Below, piece after piece: positions 26,127-33,561 of a stretch of DNA of 39,208 bases. Numbering within the stretch: position 1 is the stretch's first letter; every line of letters begins with the position of its first letter. The notes beneath the pieces were generated by a model. That model was not told the DNA's origin and ran no database searches. It saw nothing but the letters and a program-made list of their open reading frames with translations. The stretch comes from an uncultured Granulosicoccaceae bacterium (GTDB taxonomy: Bacteria; Pseudomonadota; Gammaproteobacteria; Granulosicoccales; Granulosicoccaceae), in the NCBI GenBank assembly GCA_937951215.1, contig CALFCE010000399.1, forward strand, positions 1 through 39,208, given 5' to 3'. The translations under genes were made by a program, and so were the position numbers.

Positions 26127-26261
26127 TGTCTGGCTTCCTGTTTCCGGGTAATAGATCGATGCTAACCTTTGCGGGACTGGCTGGAAAGATGTTTGACGGG
26201 GATTGCTTGGAATTTTGGTCAGTATCAACACGGTTCCATCGAGTTTGCCAATTTATGTAAT

Positions 26262-26290
26262 ATTATACGGTTCAAGCACTCGGTGGATCA
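26262..26290 (-). promoter_or_regulatory. Candidate ECF-type promoter of the DUF6134-SDR operon
   Basis: On the minus strand TGATCC (26290-26285) is followed by 14 bp and CCGTATAATA. The -35 and the CCGTA match the two promoters near rpoE with a spacer one base shorter. The same bases also contain TATAAT, so sigma-70 could use the -10. The -35 abuts the start codon of the divergent ProX gene. Confidence 0.5.
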
Positions 26291-26899
26291 ATGAAGGAAA
26301 TGTCCGATAACAACTCAAGCTCAGGAAAAACAGTGGAAGTTAGCTCAGTTCCGGCAGCTCCCACGTCTTTGGATCAAGGTACCTTGCTTGATGGAAAACC
26401 TCCGGCATTGCCGGAAGAAGTTCACCGTAAGCTGGACTCACTGGCTATTGAGTTCACCTGTATCGATCACCCTCCCATGCGCACGGTTGAAGATTCGAAA
26501 CACTATCGGGGTGATGTGGCAGGTGGCTATTCCAAGAACCTGTTTTTGCGAAACAAAAAGGGCAAAATGTGGTTGGTCACCCTGCATGAAGACCGTGTTA
26601 TTGATCTGAAAATACTGGGTGAACTGATTGGTTCAGGCAGAGTGTCGTTTGCCAGTGAAACAAGGCTAATGAATTATTTGGGTATCAGGCCAGGTGCGGT
26701 AAGCCCATTGGCGGTGATTAACGATACCAGTCTGTCGGTAGCTGCTGTACTCGACGCATCACTTCTGCAGCATGACCCATTGCATTTTCATCCTTGTGAT
26801 AACAGTAAAACCACCACAGTGGCAGCGCAGGATTTGCTGCGCTATATGTCTGCCTGCCAACACACACCCGACATTATCGATTTTGACACAGCCCGTTAA
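26291..26899 (+). CDS. YbaK/ProX-type aminoacyl-tRNA deacylase
   Basis: Trans-editing enzyme that hydrolyses mischarged tRNA, typically Ala-tRNA(Pro) in the ProX (PrdX/ProXp-ala) group; 202 aa. After a variable N-terminus (about 45 residues, Ser/Pro-rich) the domain shows FTCIDHPPMRTVEDS, KNLFLRNKKGKMWLVTL with the conserved lysine, GSGRVSFASETRLMNYLGIRPGAVSPLAVIND and HFHPCDNSKTTTV. ATG 26291 follows GGTGG at short spacing; ATG 26300 has no proper site. It converges on tmcA. Confidence 0.9.
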   Translation: MKEMSDNNSSSGKTVEVSSVPAAPTSLDQGTLLDGKPPALPEEVHRKLDSLAIEFTCIDHPPMRTVEDSKHYRGDVAGGYSKNLFLRNKKGKMWLVTLHEDRVIDLKILGELIGSGRVSFASETRLMNYLGIRPGAVSPLAVINDTSLSVAAVLDASLLQHDPLHFHPCDNSKTTTVAAQDLLRYMSACQHTPDIIDFDTAR

Positions 26900-26946
26900 C
26901 TGGGCTTGTTAACTGGGCCTGTTTACTGCGGCTGTTGACACCGGCA
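26895..26946 (+). repeat. 13-bp tandem repeat at the ProX 3' end (4 degenerate copies)
   Basis: GTTAACTGGGCTT, GTTAACTGGGCCT, GTTTACTGCGGCT and GTTGACACCGGCA follow one another. The first copy includes the TAA stop of the ProX gene, so the duplication spread into the convergent ProX/tmcA spacer. Confidence 0.75.
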
Positions 26947-27016
26947 GTATAGATAAATGATATCAGCCAAGCCAAGCTGCTCGAATTGACGCTGCAAACC
27001 TTTAACGACAGCTTTT

Positions 27017-29197
27017 TCAGGACAGTTGTCGAAGCGTGTCGCGCAGCAGTTCGGTCGCTCTTTTTTTTCCCTCAATATCCAGCGCATCGGCCAGCAAGCT
27101 TGCCGAGATCGGCCTTTTCGAGCAAAGCTTTAAAAGTTGCATGGTGAAAGCCTTGTCTGCATCAGCGGGCAGTGTCGACATCGAGGCTGGAGCTGATCCC
27201 AGCAGTTGAATGCATACTCTAACGATGCTGGATTGGCTGTCTGCCAGTGAGCGTTGCCCGTTGGTAAAAGCGTCGATAATATTCTTGTCGATCTTTTTCC
27301 AGTGATCGATTCCGTGCCGAACTGAATTCTCGTCATTGTCGTCAGGCAAGGTATTGCCTGTCTCATGCTTGAAGTTGTCGACAAACAATTCCTCGGCATC
27401 GCGTTGCACTGTTTGAGCTGCTGAAGAAAATGCTTTTACAAAGGTTGTTGAATGTCTGCCGCTGCTGTTGTTTCTTCGATAGCTGGTATGAACTTGCTTG
27501 AAGCCGTTTTTATTCCAGAAATTAACCAGGTCCCTGTGATCTCCAAACATGGCGCAGCATGCATCAGGTTGCTGATACAAATTGTTCCCTGTATTGCCCG
27601 GCCTGTTATCACTCTGCAGCTCTGAGCAAAGTTGATCCAGCATGGAAGAGCCGATGCCCAGACGCTGGTACAGCGGATGTACCGCGATCCGCACAATGCG
27701 TGCAAATTGGAGCTCAAGTACTGACTCTCTTAGCAACCACTGGGATAGTAGTTGCGGCGTCAGGTGCCCGCGAGGGCGGCGTTCCTTTTTGACTATCTGT
27801 TGGCGCAATGCCTGATTTTCGAGTGGTCCCTCGAATGCAACCAACGCTGCGGCCACAACACTCTGTTGCTGCCAGCCAGCAAAAATACGCAGATTGTTAC
27901 CGTCCAGAATATGCCGCAAATCCAATGGTTTTGTTTGGTAATGAGCTTGGATCAGAATGGCAAAGAGTTGCCTCAGCAGAGGCTCGTTTTGCTGCAGTTC
28001 TGCCTGTGTTATCTCCTGTAAACGAAGTTCATCTGGAGTAAAACCGGTTTGCGAGATTTGCTTTTTTCCTCTTTCTGGCGCAGCGGTGGACGGAAGTTTT
28101 ATGTCGGTATTGAGCAGCAAACTGTTATTAACAAAATCCTCCAACGGATCTTCTGCACCCCATCGCATAGGCAACTGCAACTCATAATGCGTGGCAGTGA
28201 TATTGGTTTGCTGAAGAAAAGATAAAAACTTGATTGCAAATCCTCTGCCTGCACCTTCATAGCCTTGTACCGTGGTTGCCAGCACCACCTTTGGAAAGCT
28301 GCTGACCAGTGATTGCAGCACAGGCTGTGGGATCGCCGCTGCTTCATCGATCAGCAAAACAGCTGTCTTGTCAGCTTTTTGCAACAAAATATCGGGTGGT
28401 ATAAATTCCAGACAGTTCAGATGCCCGATATCCTGGCTTTCTTGCTCAACTGCCGCTTGGAAAAACTCTCTGAGAATTTTGACTGAATGTTTGCTGGGTG
28501 CGGTCAGGGTAATGCCGGGGTGTTCTGTGCGGCTTTCTTTGTCTGGATTAATCCTGAGATCATTCTCAATTGTATGTCGGCAAATCAGTCTCGCCGCCAA
28601 CAGGCCCAACATGGCTGATTTGCCGCGTCCGCGGTCTGCTGTCACGATCCAGCATCCCTGTTGTGCCGATCCCAGTTTGCTGACAATCTCCCCAATCAAT
28701 CGCGATTGTTGCTGTCTAGCTTCAGAATTCAGCTGCGGCTGATGGTTTGGCTGGAGTGAGACATTCCGGGTTTGTCCGATAGCGATCTGATTGTCAGCCG
28801 TGTTGAGTAGTCGAAGTCGGGTATTTTTGCCGGGATTGGCGACGTCATGGCAGGTATCCAGGAGTTGCTGGCAAAACCGTTCCAGGAAGCGGCTGCGTGC
28901 TCTGAGTTGCAGTCCATGGACTGCAACCCGTTCTTTTTGAATTTTGTCGCCTTCAGGCCAGTTGGCAGGCGGTGGTGTCAGCAGCAACAGGATTCCGCCA
29001 GCTCTTACCGTTCCTGATATGGCTGCGAAAACGTCACAATCAAAGCTCAGCCAACTGTTGTAAATAACAACATCGTGTTCAGTCCCGAGAACTTGCCGCG
29101 CCTGATTTTCTGGAAGTTTGCTGGTGTCGGCAGGTGCGTCCGGCCCAATCCAGAGTATTTTGGGTAATTTTGCTACATCCGCGCTGGCCACCTGCAT
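27017..29197 (-). CDS. tmcA: tRNA(Met) cytidine acetyltransferase TmcA
   Basis: Forms N4-acetylcytidine at the wobble position of elongator tRNA(Met) using acetyl-CoA and ATP. From ATG 29197 it has 726 aa (E. coli 671). Motifs are Walker A TADRGRGKSAML, LLIDEAAAIPQPVLQ (Walker B), ATTVQGYEGAGRGF, LQLPMRWGAEDPLEDFV, and the GNAT acetyl-CoA site RIAVHPLYQRLGIGSSMLDQL. The frame stays open 74 codons upstream to a TAG at 29420-29422. That extension (YPPSIHHRQLAWVSGHQDSV) resembles the missing start of the DUF1726 domain (RRLLVLSG in E. coli). It holds no ATG, GTG or TTG. GGAG lies 9 nt before an in-frame ATC at 29350, with an ATT at 29344. The true start is therefore probably non-canonical. Confidence 0.95.
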   Translation of the reverse strand: MQVASADVAKLPKILWIGPDAPADTSKLPENQARQVLGTEHDVVIYNSWLSFDCDVFAAISGTVRAGGILLLLTPPPANWPEGDKIQKERVAVHGLQLRARSRFLERFCQQLLDTCHDVANPGKNTRLRLLNTADNQIAIGQTRNVSLQPNHQPQLNSEARQQQSRLIGEIVSKLGSAQQGCWIVTADRGRGKSAMLGLLAARLICRHTIENDLRINPDKESRTEHPGITLTAPSKHSVKILREFFQAAVEQESQDIGHLNCLEFIPPDILLQKADKTAVLLIDEAAAIPQPVLQSLVSSFPKVVLATTVQGYEGAGRGFAIKFLSFLQQTNITATHYELQLPMRWGAEDPLEDFVNNSLLLNTDIKLPSTAAPERGKKQISQTGFTPDELRLQEITQAELQQNEPLLRQLFAILIQAHYQTKPLDLRHILDGNNLRIFAGWQQQSVVAAALVAFEGPLENQALRQQIVKKERRPRGHLTPQLLSQWLLRESVLELQFARIVRIAVHPLYQRLGIGSSMLDQLCSELQSDNRPGNTGNNLYQQPDACCAMFGDHRDLVNFWNKNGFKQVHTSYRRNNSSGRHSTTFVKAFSSAAQTVQRDAEELFVDNFKHETGNTLPDDNDENSVRHGIDHWKKIDKNIIDAFTNGQRSLADSQSSIVRVCIQLLGSAPASMSTLPADADKAFTMQLLKLCSKRPISASLLADALDIEGKKRATELLRDTLRQLS

Positions 29198-29630
29198 ATC
29201 CGGGTCTGTTGCTTTTCCGCAAGCCAGTGCGCAAAAAGCGCTTGCTGTCTGCAGGACGCTATCCTGATGACCGGAAACCCACGCGAGTTGCCTGTGATGA
29301 ATTGACGGCGGATAGTGCAGGGTTTGGCATAATAGTTCTGGAATCGAGATTTTTTGTCGCTCCGGAGTGAATTTTGACCAACTGGTGTTAATTTGTCGTG
29401 CTTTTAACGAATGTGTGTGCTATAAAAATAGTTGTTAAGGATCATAAGCTAACGGAGTGTATATGCGTATGAACTTTAACTCAGTTTATGCTTTTTAATG
29501 ATGGAGTCATCGTTTCGACGAGCCGAGATGATCCAGGGTAAGGATCCCCGGCAAGGCCTCAGCACTGATTAACAGGGGCTTCGAAAGGCTTCATGCCGCT
29601 GACCCATCCAGCTGCAGGTCTCCGGACTGT

Positions 29631-29687
29631 GCCCAGGTTGTGTCTGGTTGGCCCAGTTGTCTCTTGTAGGCCCAGTTGTCTCTTGTT
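29631..29687 (+). repeat. 19-bp tandem repeat (2 copies plus a degenerate third)
   Basis: GGCCCAGTTGTCTCTTGTA (29650-29668) and GGCCCAGTTGTCTCTTGTT (29669-29687) differ at one base. GCCCAGGTTGTGTCTGGTT just upstream is a degenerate copy. Confidence 0.75.
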
Positions 29688-29890
29688 GCTTGGGCACAAC
29701 AGTACAGGCGGATTATCGCCAGATCAACAGCGTCGAAACCGTTTTCGATGTTGAACAGAACCTCCTCCAAGTGGTATTTGAAGTAGGGAAGCTACATCAT
29801 GGCCAAGGACGGCTAAGCTTTTTCCGCAAACCAAAATTTATCAATACCCGTTTTATCCAGCCCCGTTTAATCAATCCCCGTTTTATTTAA
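29648..29890 (+). CDS. Doubtful small ORF, possibly exported
   Basis: An 80-codon ORF starting at TTG, without a Shine-Dalgarno. Residues 4-20 (LSLVGPVVSCCLGTTVQA) resemble a signal peptide ending in an AxA-like site. The middle (YRQINSVETVFDVEQNLLQVVFEVG) has plausible codon use. The end (FINTRFIQPRLINPRFI) comes from a 15-bp tandem repeat. It matches no family I know and may be chance. Confidence 0.18.
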   Translation: MAQLSLVGPVVSCCLGTTVQADYRQINSVETVFDVEQNLLQVVFEVGKLHHGQGRLSFFRKPKFINTRFIQPRLINPRFI

Positions 29891-29895
29891 TCTAT
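29837..29895 (+). repeat. 14-16-bp tandem repeat, AT-rich (4-5 degenerate copies)
   Basis: TTTATCAATACCCG, TTTTATCCAGCCCCG, TTTAATCAATCCCCG and TTTTATTTAATCTATG are contiguous, and TTTATCAATTTTTGG follows. The alternation of AT-rich and CCCCG parts is regular. No function is evident. Confidence 0.65.
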
Positions 29896-30186
29896 GTTTA
29901 TCAATTTTTGGTTTGGTTAAAACCCAGTATTACGGGTTCGTACTGCTCAGACCCTTGGCGTTAATCCAGATCTTGTTACCATAACGAAGTCAGCAAGTGG
30001 GCTCTGATGTTCAACATTCCCGGCGGCAAATCGTCTAAGTGAAAACATCTTTGCACTAAAACTGGGAAAACCTGGAAAAGTAGTCTATGAATTATAAGAG
30101 GCTTTGGGTCCCAACCATCGCTGGCTATGGGCTGTGAGCGACTGCATGACAGCAACACAACTTTTCGACACGACAGAGGAAATTAA

Positions 30187-31257
30187 ATGATCAAACGCTA
30201 TCTTGGAATAACGCTGGTCGCCGCAAGCTTGCTGGTGGTTGGTTGTTCATCTAGTGATGATGAGGGTGATCCCATGGATACCACCACGGGTGGAACCGAG
30301 GGTGGCACAGAAGGTGGTACTGAGGGTGGCACCGAAGGTGGTACTGAGGGTGGCACCGAAGGCGGTACTGAGGGTGGCACCGAAGGCGGTACTGAGGGCG
30401 GCACCGAAGGTGGTACTGAGGGCGGCACCGAAGGTGGTACAACTGGTGCGCCGACCACAACAGGTGGTGGGGACGAAACAACTGGCGGTGGTACATCTCT
30501 TAGCGTTTCCAATGCAACGAATGCGACTGGCGGCGGCAACGCTTCTGTATGGGTAGTTCATGCCAGTGGTAATGGACCCGCACTTGAAATGATTGCTGAT
30601 GGTGACGACACCGTTACATTTTTCGGCTCTCCAACTGATCCGGGTGCACAACTCGCCTATCAGGGTGATACAACCGCTCGTGGTCGTATTGACTTGATTC
30701 AGCTGTCTGTTCCACCTGCAGCCTACGATCTGGATATCATCAACGACTTTTATGCTGGAAACCGATCTCCTGTCGCTGAAGTAGCGCTGGACGCAGGTGC
30801 TGGATCAGCAACGTTGCTGGTTGCCCGTGGAGACATTGGTGATGCGGAAACACCGTTCGAGCTGAGATCCTTCACCGCTGAGCCGAAACCTGATGATCCC
30901 AATAATGCAAAAGTACGGGTCATCCATGCAGCACGAGGCTTGAATATCCTTTTTGGTGGATGTAACTGTGCCACGACCGACCTGGATATATACCTTGATG
31001 TCACTGGTACCGAGCCACTGAGCAGCACTCCAATACCGCTGTCTTATGCTTCTGTGTCTACCGGTTACCTGGAAATAGTCGGTGCGTCCTATACGATCTC
31101 GGCTACCGAGCGCGGTGTCCCGGACAATGTCCGTCTGCAGTTGACGGATATCAATCTGGCTGGTGGAACCGTTACCTCTTTTGTCGTCAAGGATAGAGCT
31201 GGCGGAGTATTCGGTGTCGAAGGTGATGTACTGGGTATCAACGATATCCAGCAGTAG
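30187..31257 (+). CDS. DUF4397-type lipoprotein with a Gly-Gly-Thr-Glu repeat stalk
   Basis: A 356-aa secreted lipoprotein. The signal ends in the lipobox LLVVGC (cysteine at residue 20), followed by SSSDDEGD, an acidic +2 region compatible with outer-membrane sorting. Residues about 35-82 are twelve perfect GGTE units plus GGTT, then a Thr/Gly-rich linker to about residue 115. The rest resembles DUF4397: ASVWVVHASGNGPALEMIADG, LIQLSVPPAAYDLDI, then a second half starting AKVRVIHAARGLNI, LDIYLDVTG, GYLEIVGASYTISATE. The two halves are likely Ig-like beta domains. The stalk probably holds them off the membrane. AGAGGA precedes the ATG. The gene stands alone between the spacer and a hairpin. 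Confidence 0.82.
   Translation: MIKRYLGITLVAASLLVVGCSSSDDEGDPMDTTTGGTEGGTEGGTEGGTEGGTEGGTEGGTEGGTEGGTEGGTEGGTEGGTEGGTTGAPTTTGGGDETTGGGTSLSVSNATNATGGGNASVWVVHASGNGPALEMIADGDDTVTFFGSPTDPGAQLAYQGDTTARGRIDLIQLSVPPAAYDLDIINDFYAGNRSPVAEVALDAGAGSATLLVARGDIGDAETPFELRSFTAEPKPDDPNNAKVRVIHAARGLNILFGGCNCATTDLDIYLDVTGTEPLSSTPIPLSYASVSTGYLEIVGASYTISATERGVPDNVRLQLTDINLAGGTVTSFVVKDRAGGVFGVEGDVLGINDIQQ
30289..30444 (+). repeat. 12-bp minisatellite, 13 units, with a 24-bp higher-order period
   Basis: Twelve 12-bp units each encode GGTE; a thirteenth encodes GGTT. From the third unit on they alternate GGYGGTACTGAG and GGYGGCACCGAA, giving a 24-bp super-repeat. This means the array grew by doubling a two-unit block. 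Changes between copies are almost all synonymous. Unit loss or gain keeps the frame. Confidence 0.92.
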
Positions 31258-31275
31258 CAGTCACCGTACTGAAGC

Positions 31276-31302
31276 AACCGCTGGCCATTTAGGCTAGCGG
31301 TT
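31276..31302 (+). terminator. Hairpin downstream of the lipoprotein gene
   Basis: AACCGCTGGCC and GGCTAGCGGTT form an 11-bp stem with one G-T pair and an ATTTA loop, 19 bp past the stop. Only GTTCCCG follows, so it is a weak intrinsic terminator at best, or an mRNA-stabilising 3' hairpin. Confidence 0.5.
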
Positions 31303-31343
31303 GTTCCCGTACAACCTTCCGTACAACAGTAAGATCAAGCTGC

Positions 31344-31363
31344 GGAACCCGATATCGGGTTCC
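31344..31363. repeat. Perfect 20-bp palindrome GGAACCCGATATCGGGTTCC
   Basis: Both strands read the same with no spacer. It lies between the convergent lipoprotein and fghA genes. It could extrude as a bidirectional transcription stop or bind a dimeric protein. TTATAG on the right and GCAGC on the left give no T tract. Confidence 0.6.
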
Positions 31364-31401
31364 TTATAGATGGAAGTTGAGTTTTATCAGGCTTTTTGCT
31401 A

Positions 31402-32247
31402 TCAGGCTTTTTTCAGTGCTCTGGCATGGAAGGTCATATGATCGCCAAAGTAGGTAGCAATGAAATGATAGCTGTGGTCGTATCCGTCTCGCAGGTTGTA
31501 GTCGAGAGATAATCCTTGCTTTGCGCATGCCTCTACCAGAGCCTCTGGTGCGAGGTAATCCGCCAAAAACTCATCGTCCCCTCCCTGATCTACCTTCAGC
31601 GGCAGATCGGCAGAACCATTCCCGGCGTTAACCAGACAGGTGGCATCGTAACTTTTCCAGGCTTCAAGATCGTCTCCCAGATAAGCGTCAAAACAGCCTT
31701 TGCCCCAATCACAATTGATCGGGTTGCAGATAGGGGCAAACGCAGAAGCTGATTTGTACATCCCTGGATTTTTCAACGCACAAATCAACGCACCGTGACC
31801 GCCCATGGAATGACCGCTGATGGCCCGCCGTGTACCGTCCAGCGGTAATTTGCTCTCCACCAGCGCCGGCAACTCCGAAACAATATAGTCATACATCTGA
31901 AAGTTCTTTTTCCAGCGTTCGGTGGTGGAATTGACGTAAAACCCTGCGCCATGACCCAGATCATAGCGTTCAGGTTCATCGGGCACGTCATCACCGCGCG
32001 GGCTGGTATCCGGAATGACCAAAGCGATGCCATGTTCTGCCGCATAGCGTTGGGCACCTGCCTTGGTGCGGAAGTTGTCGTCAGTACAGGTTAGGCCTGA
32101 AAGCCAGTACAAAACCGGTACGCTACCGGCAGTGGAAGCTGCCGGCAGGTAAACCGAAAACGTCATTTCACACTGGCAGGTTTTGGACTGGTGGGTATAA
32201 CGATTGAGCCAACCGTCCCACTCCTTTACGGACTCGATTTGTTCCAT
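31402..32247 (-). CDS. fghA: S-formylglutathione hydrolase
   Basis: Hydrolyses S-formylglutathione to formate and glutathione, the second step of formaldehyde detoxification. The 281-aa esterase-D-family alpha/beta hydrolase has PVLYWLSGLTCTDDNF, the nucleophile motif GHSMGGHGALICALKNPG, SAFAPICNPINCDWGKGCF, the DEFL acid region and the catalytic histidine in YDHSYHFIATYFGDH. The start codon overlaps the adhC stop (TGATG), so the two are translationally coupled. Confidence 0.96.
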   Translation of the reverse strand: MEQIESVKEWDGWLNRYTHQSKTCQCEMTFSVYLPAASTAGSVPVLYWLSGLTCTDDNFRTKAGAQRYAAEHGIALVIPDTSPRGDDVPDEPERYDLGHGAGFYVNSTTERWKKNFQMYDYIVSELPALVESKLPLDGTRRAISGHSMGGHGALICALKNPGMYKSASAFAPICNPINCDWGKGCFDAYLGDDLEAWKSYDATCLVNAGNGSADLPLKVDQGGDDEFLADYLAPEALVEACAKQGLSLDYNLRDGYDHSYHFIATYFGDHMTFHARALKKA

Positions 32248-33356
32248 CAGAAAGTAACCACTGAACGAATGCTCTCACCCGAGTGCATCAGGTCAAAAGC
32301 GGTGTTGATTTCTTCAATAGGCATGGTGTGCGTGACCATGGTATCCAGTTCGATCTTGCCATCCATGTACTGATCGACGTAGCCTGGCAGCTGGGTTCGA
32401 CCCTTGACACCACCGAAGGCGGTACCTTGCCAGCGTCTACCAGTGACCAGCTGGAAGGGGCGTGTGCTGATTTCCTGACCTGCACCGGCCACACCGATAA
32501 TGGTTGATACACCCCATCCCATGTGACAGCACTCAAGCGCTTCGCGCATCACGTGAACATTACCAATGCATTCAAATGAGTAGTCGACTCCACCATCCGT
32601 CATGTCAACGATTGCCTCGGTCAGGCCAGTGCTCAAGTCCTTCGGGTTTATAAAGTCAGTTGCTCCCAGCGCTTTGGCCATGTCAAATTTGGCCGGATTC
32701 ATATCAATAGCCAGAATACGTCCCGCTTTTGCCATAACAGCACCCTGAATAACCGACAGGCCTATTCCACCCAGCCCGAAAACGGCCACGGTTGAACCAG
32801 GCTCCACCTGAGCTGTGTTGAGGACTGCGCCGATGCCGGTCGTCACACCGCAGCCGAGAAGACACACTTTGTCCAGTGGGGCCGCAGGATTGATTTTGGC
32901 GAGTGCGATTTCAGGTACCACGGTGTATTCAGCGAAAGTGGAACAGCCCATGTAATGGTAGATCGGCTTTCCGTTTTGCGAGAATCGACGCCCACCATCC
33001 GGCATAAATCCGGTCCATACAGTACCGGCGATTTTCTGGCACAGGTTGGTTTTGCTGGATTGGCAAAATTTGCACTCTCCACACTCGGAGATGTACAACG
33101 GGATGACATGGTCGCCCGGTTTGAGATCTTTCACACCGGGCCCGCACTCAACGACTTCGCAGCCACCTTCATGGCCGAGTACTGACGGAAAGACTCCCTC
33201 AGGATCTTCGCCCGACAGGGTAAAGGCATCGGTATGGCAAACACCTGACGCTACCACTTTCAGCAGCACCTCGCCTTCTTTTGGGCCTTCAACATCTATC
33301 ATTTCGATGGAAAGCGGTTTCTTCGCTTCCCAGGCAACGGCAGCCTTCGCTTTCAT
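32247..33356 (-). CDS. adhC: S-(hydroxymethyl)glutathione dehydrogenase / class III alcohol dehydrogenase
   Basis: Oxidises S-hydroxymethylglutathione (formaldehyde adduct) with NAD; may also reduce S-nitrosoglutathione. The 369-aa length is typical. Zinc ligands are visible in [12 protein letters not shown] and LGHEGGCEV (catalytic) and in [16 protein letters not shown] (structural). The NAD fold is [15 protein letters not shown]. The segment [17 protein letters not shown] is also diagnostic of class III. GGAG lies 9 nt before ATG 33356. No FrmR-type regulator lies nearby. Demethylation by the 11438 flavoprotein would be one formaldehyde source, though the loci are 18 kb apart. Confidence 0.97.
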   Translation of the reverse strand: MKAKAAVAWEAKKPLSIEMIDVEGPKEGEVLLKVVASGVCHTDAFTLSGEDPEGVFPSVLGHEGGCEVVECGPGVKDLKPGDHVIPLYISECGECKFCQSSKTNLCQKIAGTVWTGFMPDGGRRFSQNGKPIYHYMGCSTFAEYTVVPEIALAKINPAAPLDKVCLLGCGVTTGIGAVLNTAQVEPGSTVAVFGLGGIGLSVIQGAVMAKAGRILAIDMNPAKFDMAKALGATDFINPKDLSTGLTEAIVDMTDGGVDYSFECIGNVHVMREALECCHMGWGVSTIIGVAGAGQEISTRPFQLVTGRRWQGTAFGGVKGRTQLPGYVDQYMDGKIELDTMVTHTMPIEEINTAFDLMHSGESIRSVVTF

Positions 33357-33509
33357 TAGTTGTCACTCCGTGGTTTAAAATGGCATGAAAATTTTGGTCG
33401 AGAAAGCCTAACAGCATCCGTCCAAGTCGTCGATGTCAGCCCACTGACGAATGCGCGACATTTTTTCTCAATTTTGGTTATTTGGGGTTTTTTAAGCAGC
33501 TTACCACTC

Positions 33510-33531
33510 TCCGAACGCCATTGCGCTCGGA
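33510..33531 (-). other. Hairpin downstream of amn
   Basis: On the minus strand TCCGAGCGC and GCGTTCGGA pair over 9 bp (one G-T) around an AATG loop, about 30 nt past the amn stop. No T tract follows, so it may be a 3' stabilising hairpin or a Rho-assisted stop between amn and adhC. Confidence 0.45.
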
Positions 33532-33561
33532 TAAGGGGGCTACAGTCTGCACCAGAGTCTG

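Larger units (their letters stand above)
29423..30186. other. Long gene-poor spacer between tmcA and the lipoprotein gene
   Basis: About 760 bp with no confident gene. A tiny 11-codon ORF at 29463 (MRMNFNSVYAF) has GGAG upstream. Tandem repeats lie at 29631-29687 and 29837-29895. An 80-codon TTG ORF (29648-29890) spans both. The lipoprotein gene must have its promoter in the right part, but I see no clear hexamer pair. Confidence 0.5.

Noticed and set aside
28272-28742. 156-aa plus-strand ORF inside tmcA
   Set aside because: Shadow of tmcA, whose Walker and GNAT motifs on the other strand are clear.
30289-30444. Repeat array as a CRISPR
   Set aside because: Units are 12 bp, contiguous, without spacers, and in frame inside a gene.
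30198-30539. Antisense ORFs rich in PPSV or HPQY repeats opposite the lipoprotein
   Set aside because: They are mirror translations of the 12-bp minisatellite. The plus-strand frame has the signal peptide, lipobox and folded domain.
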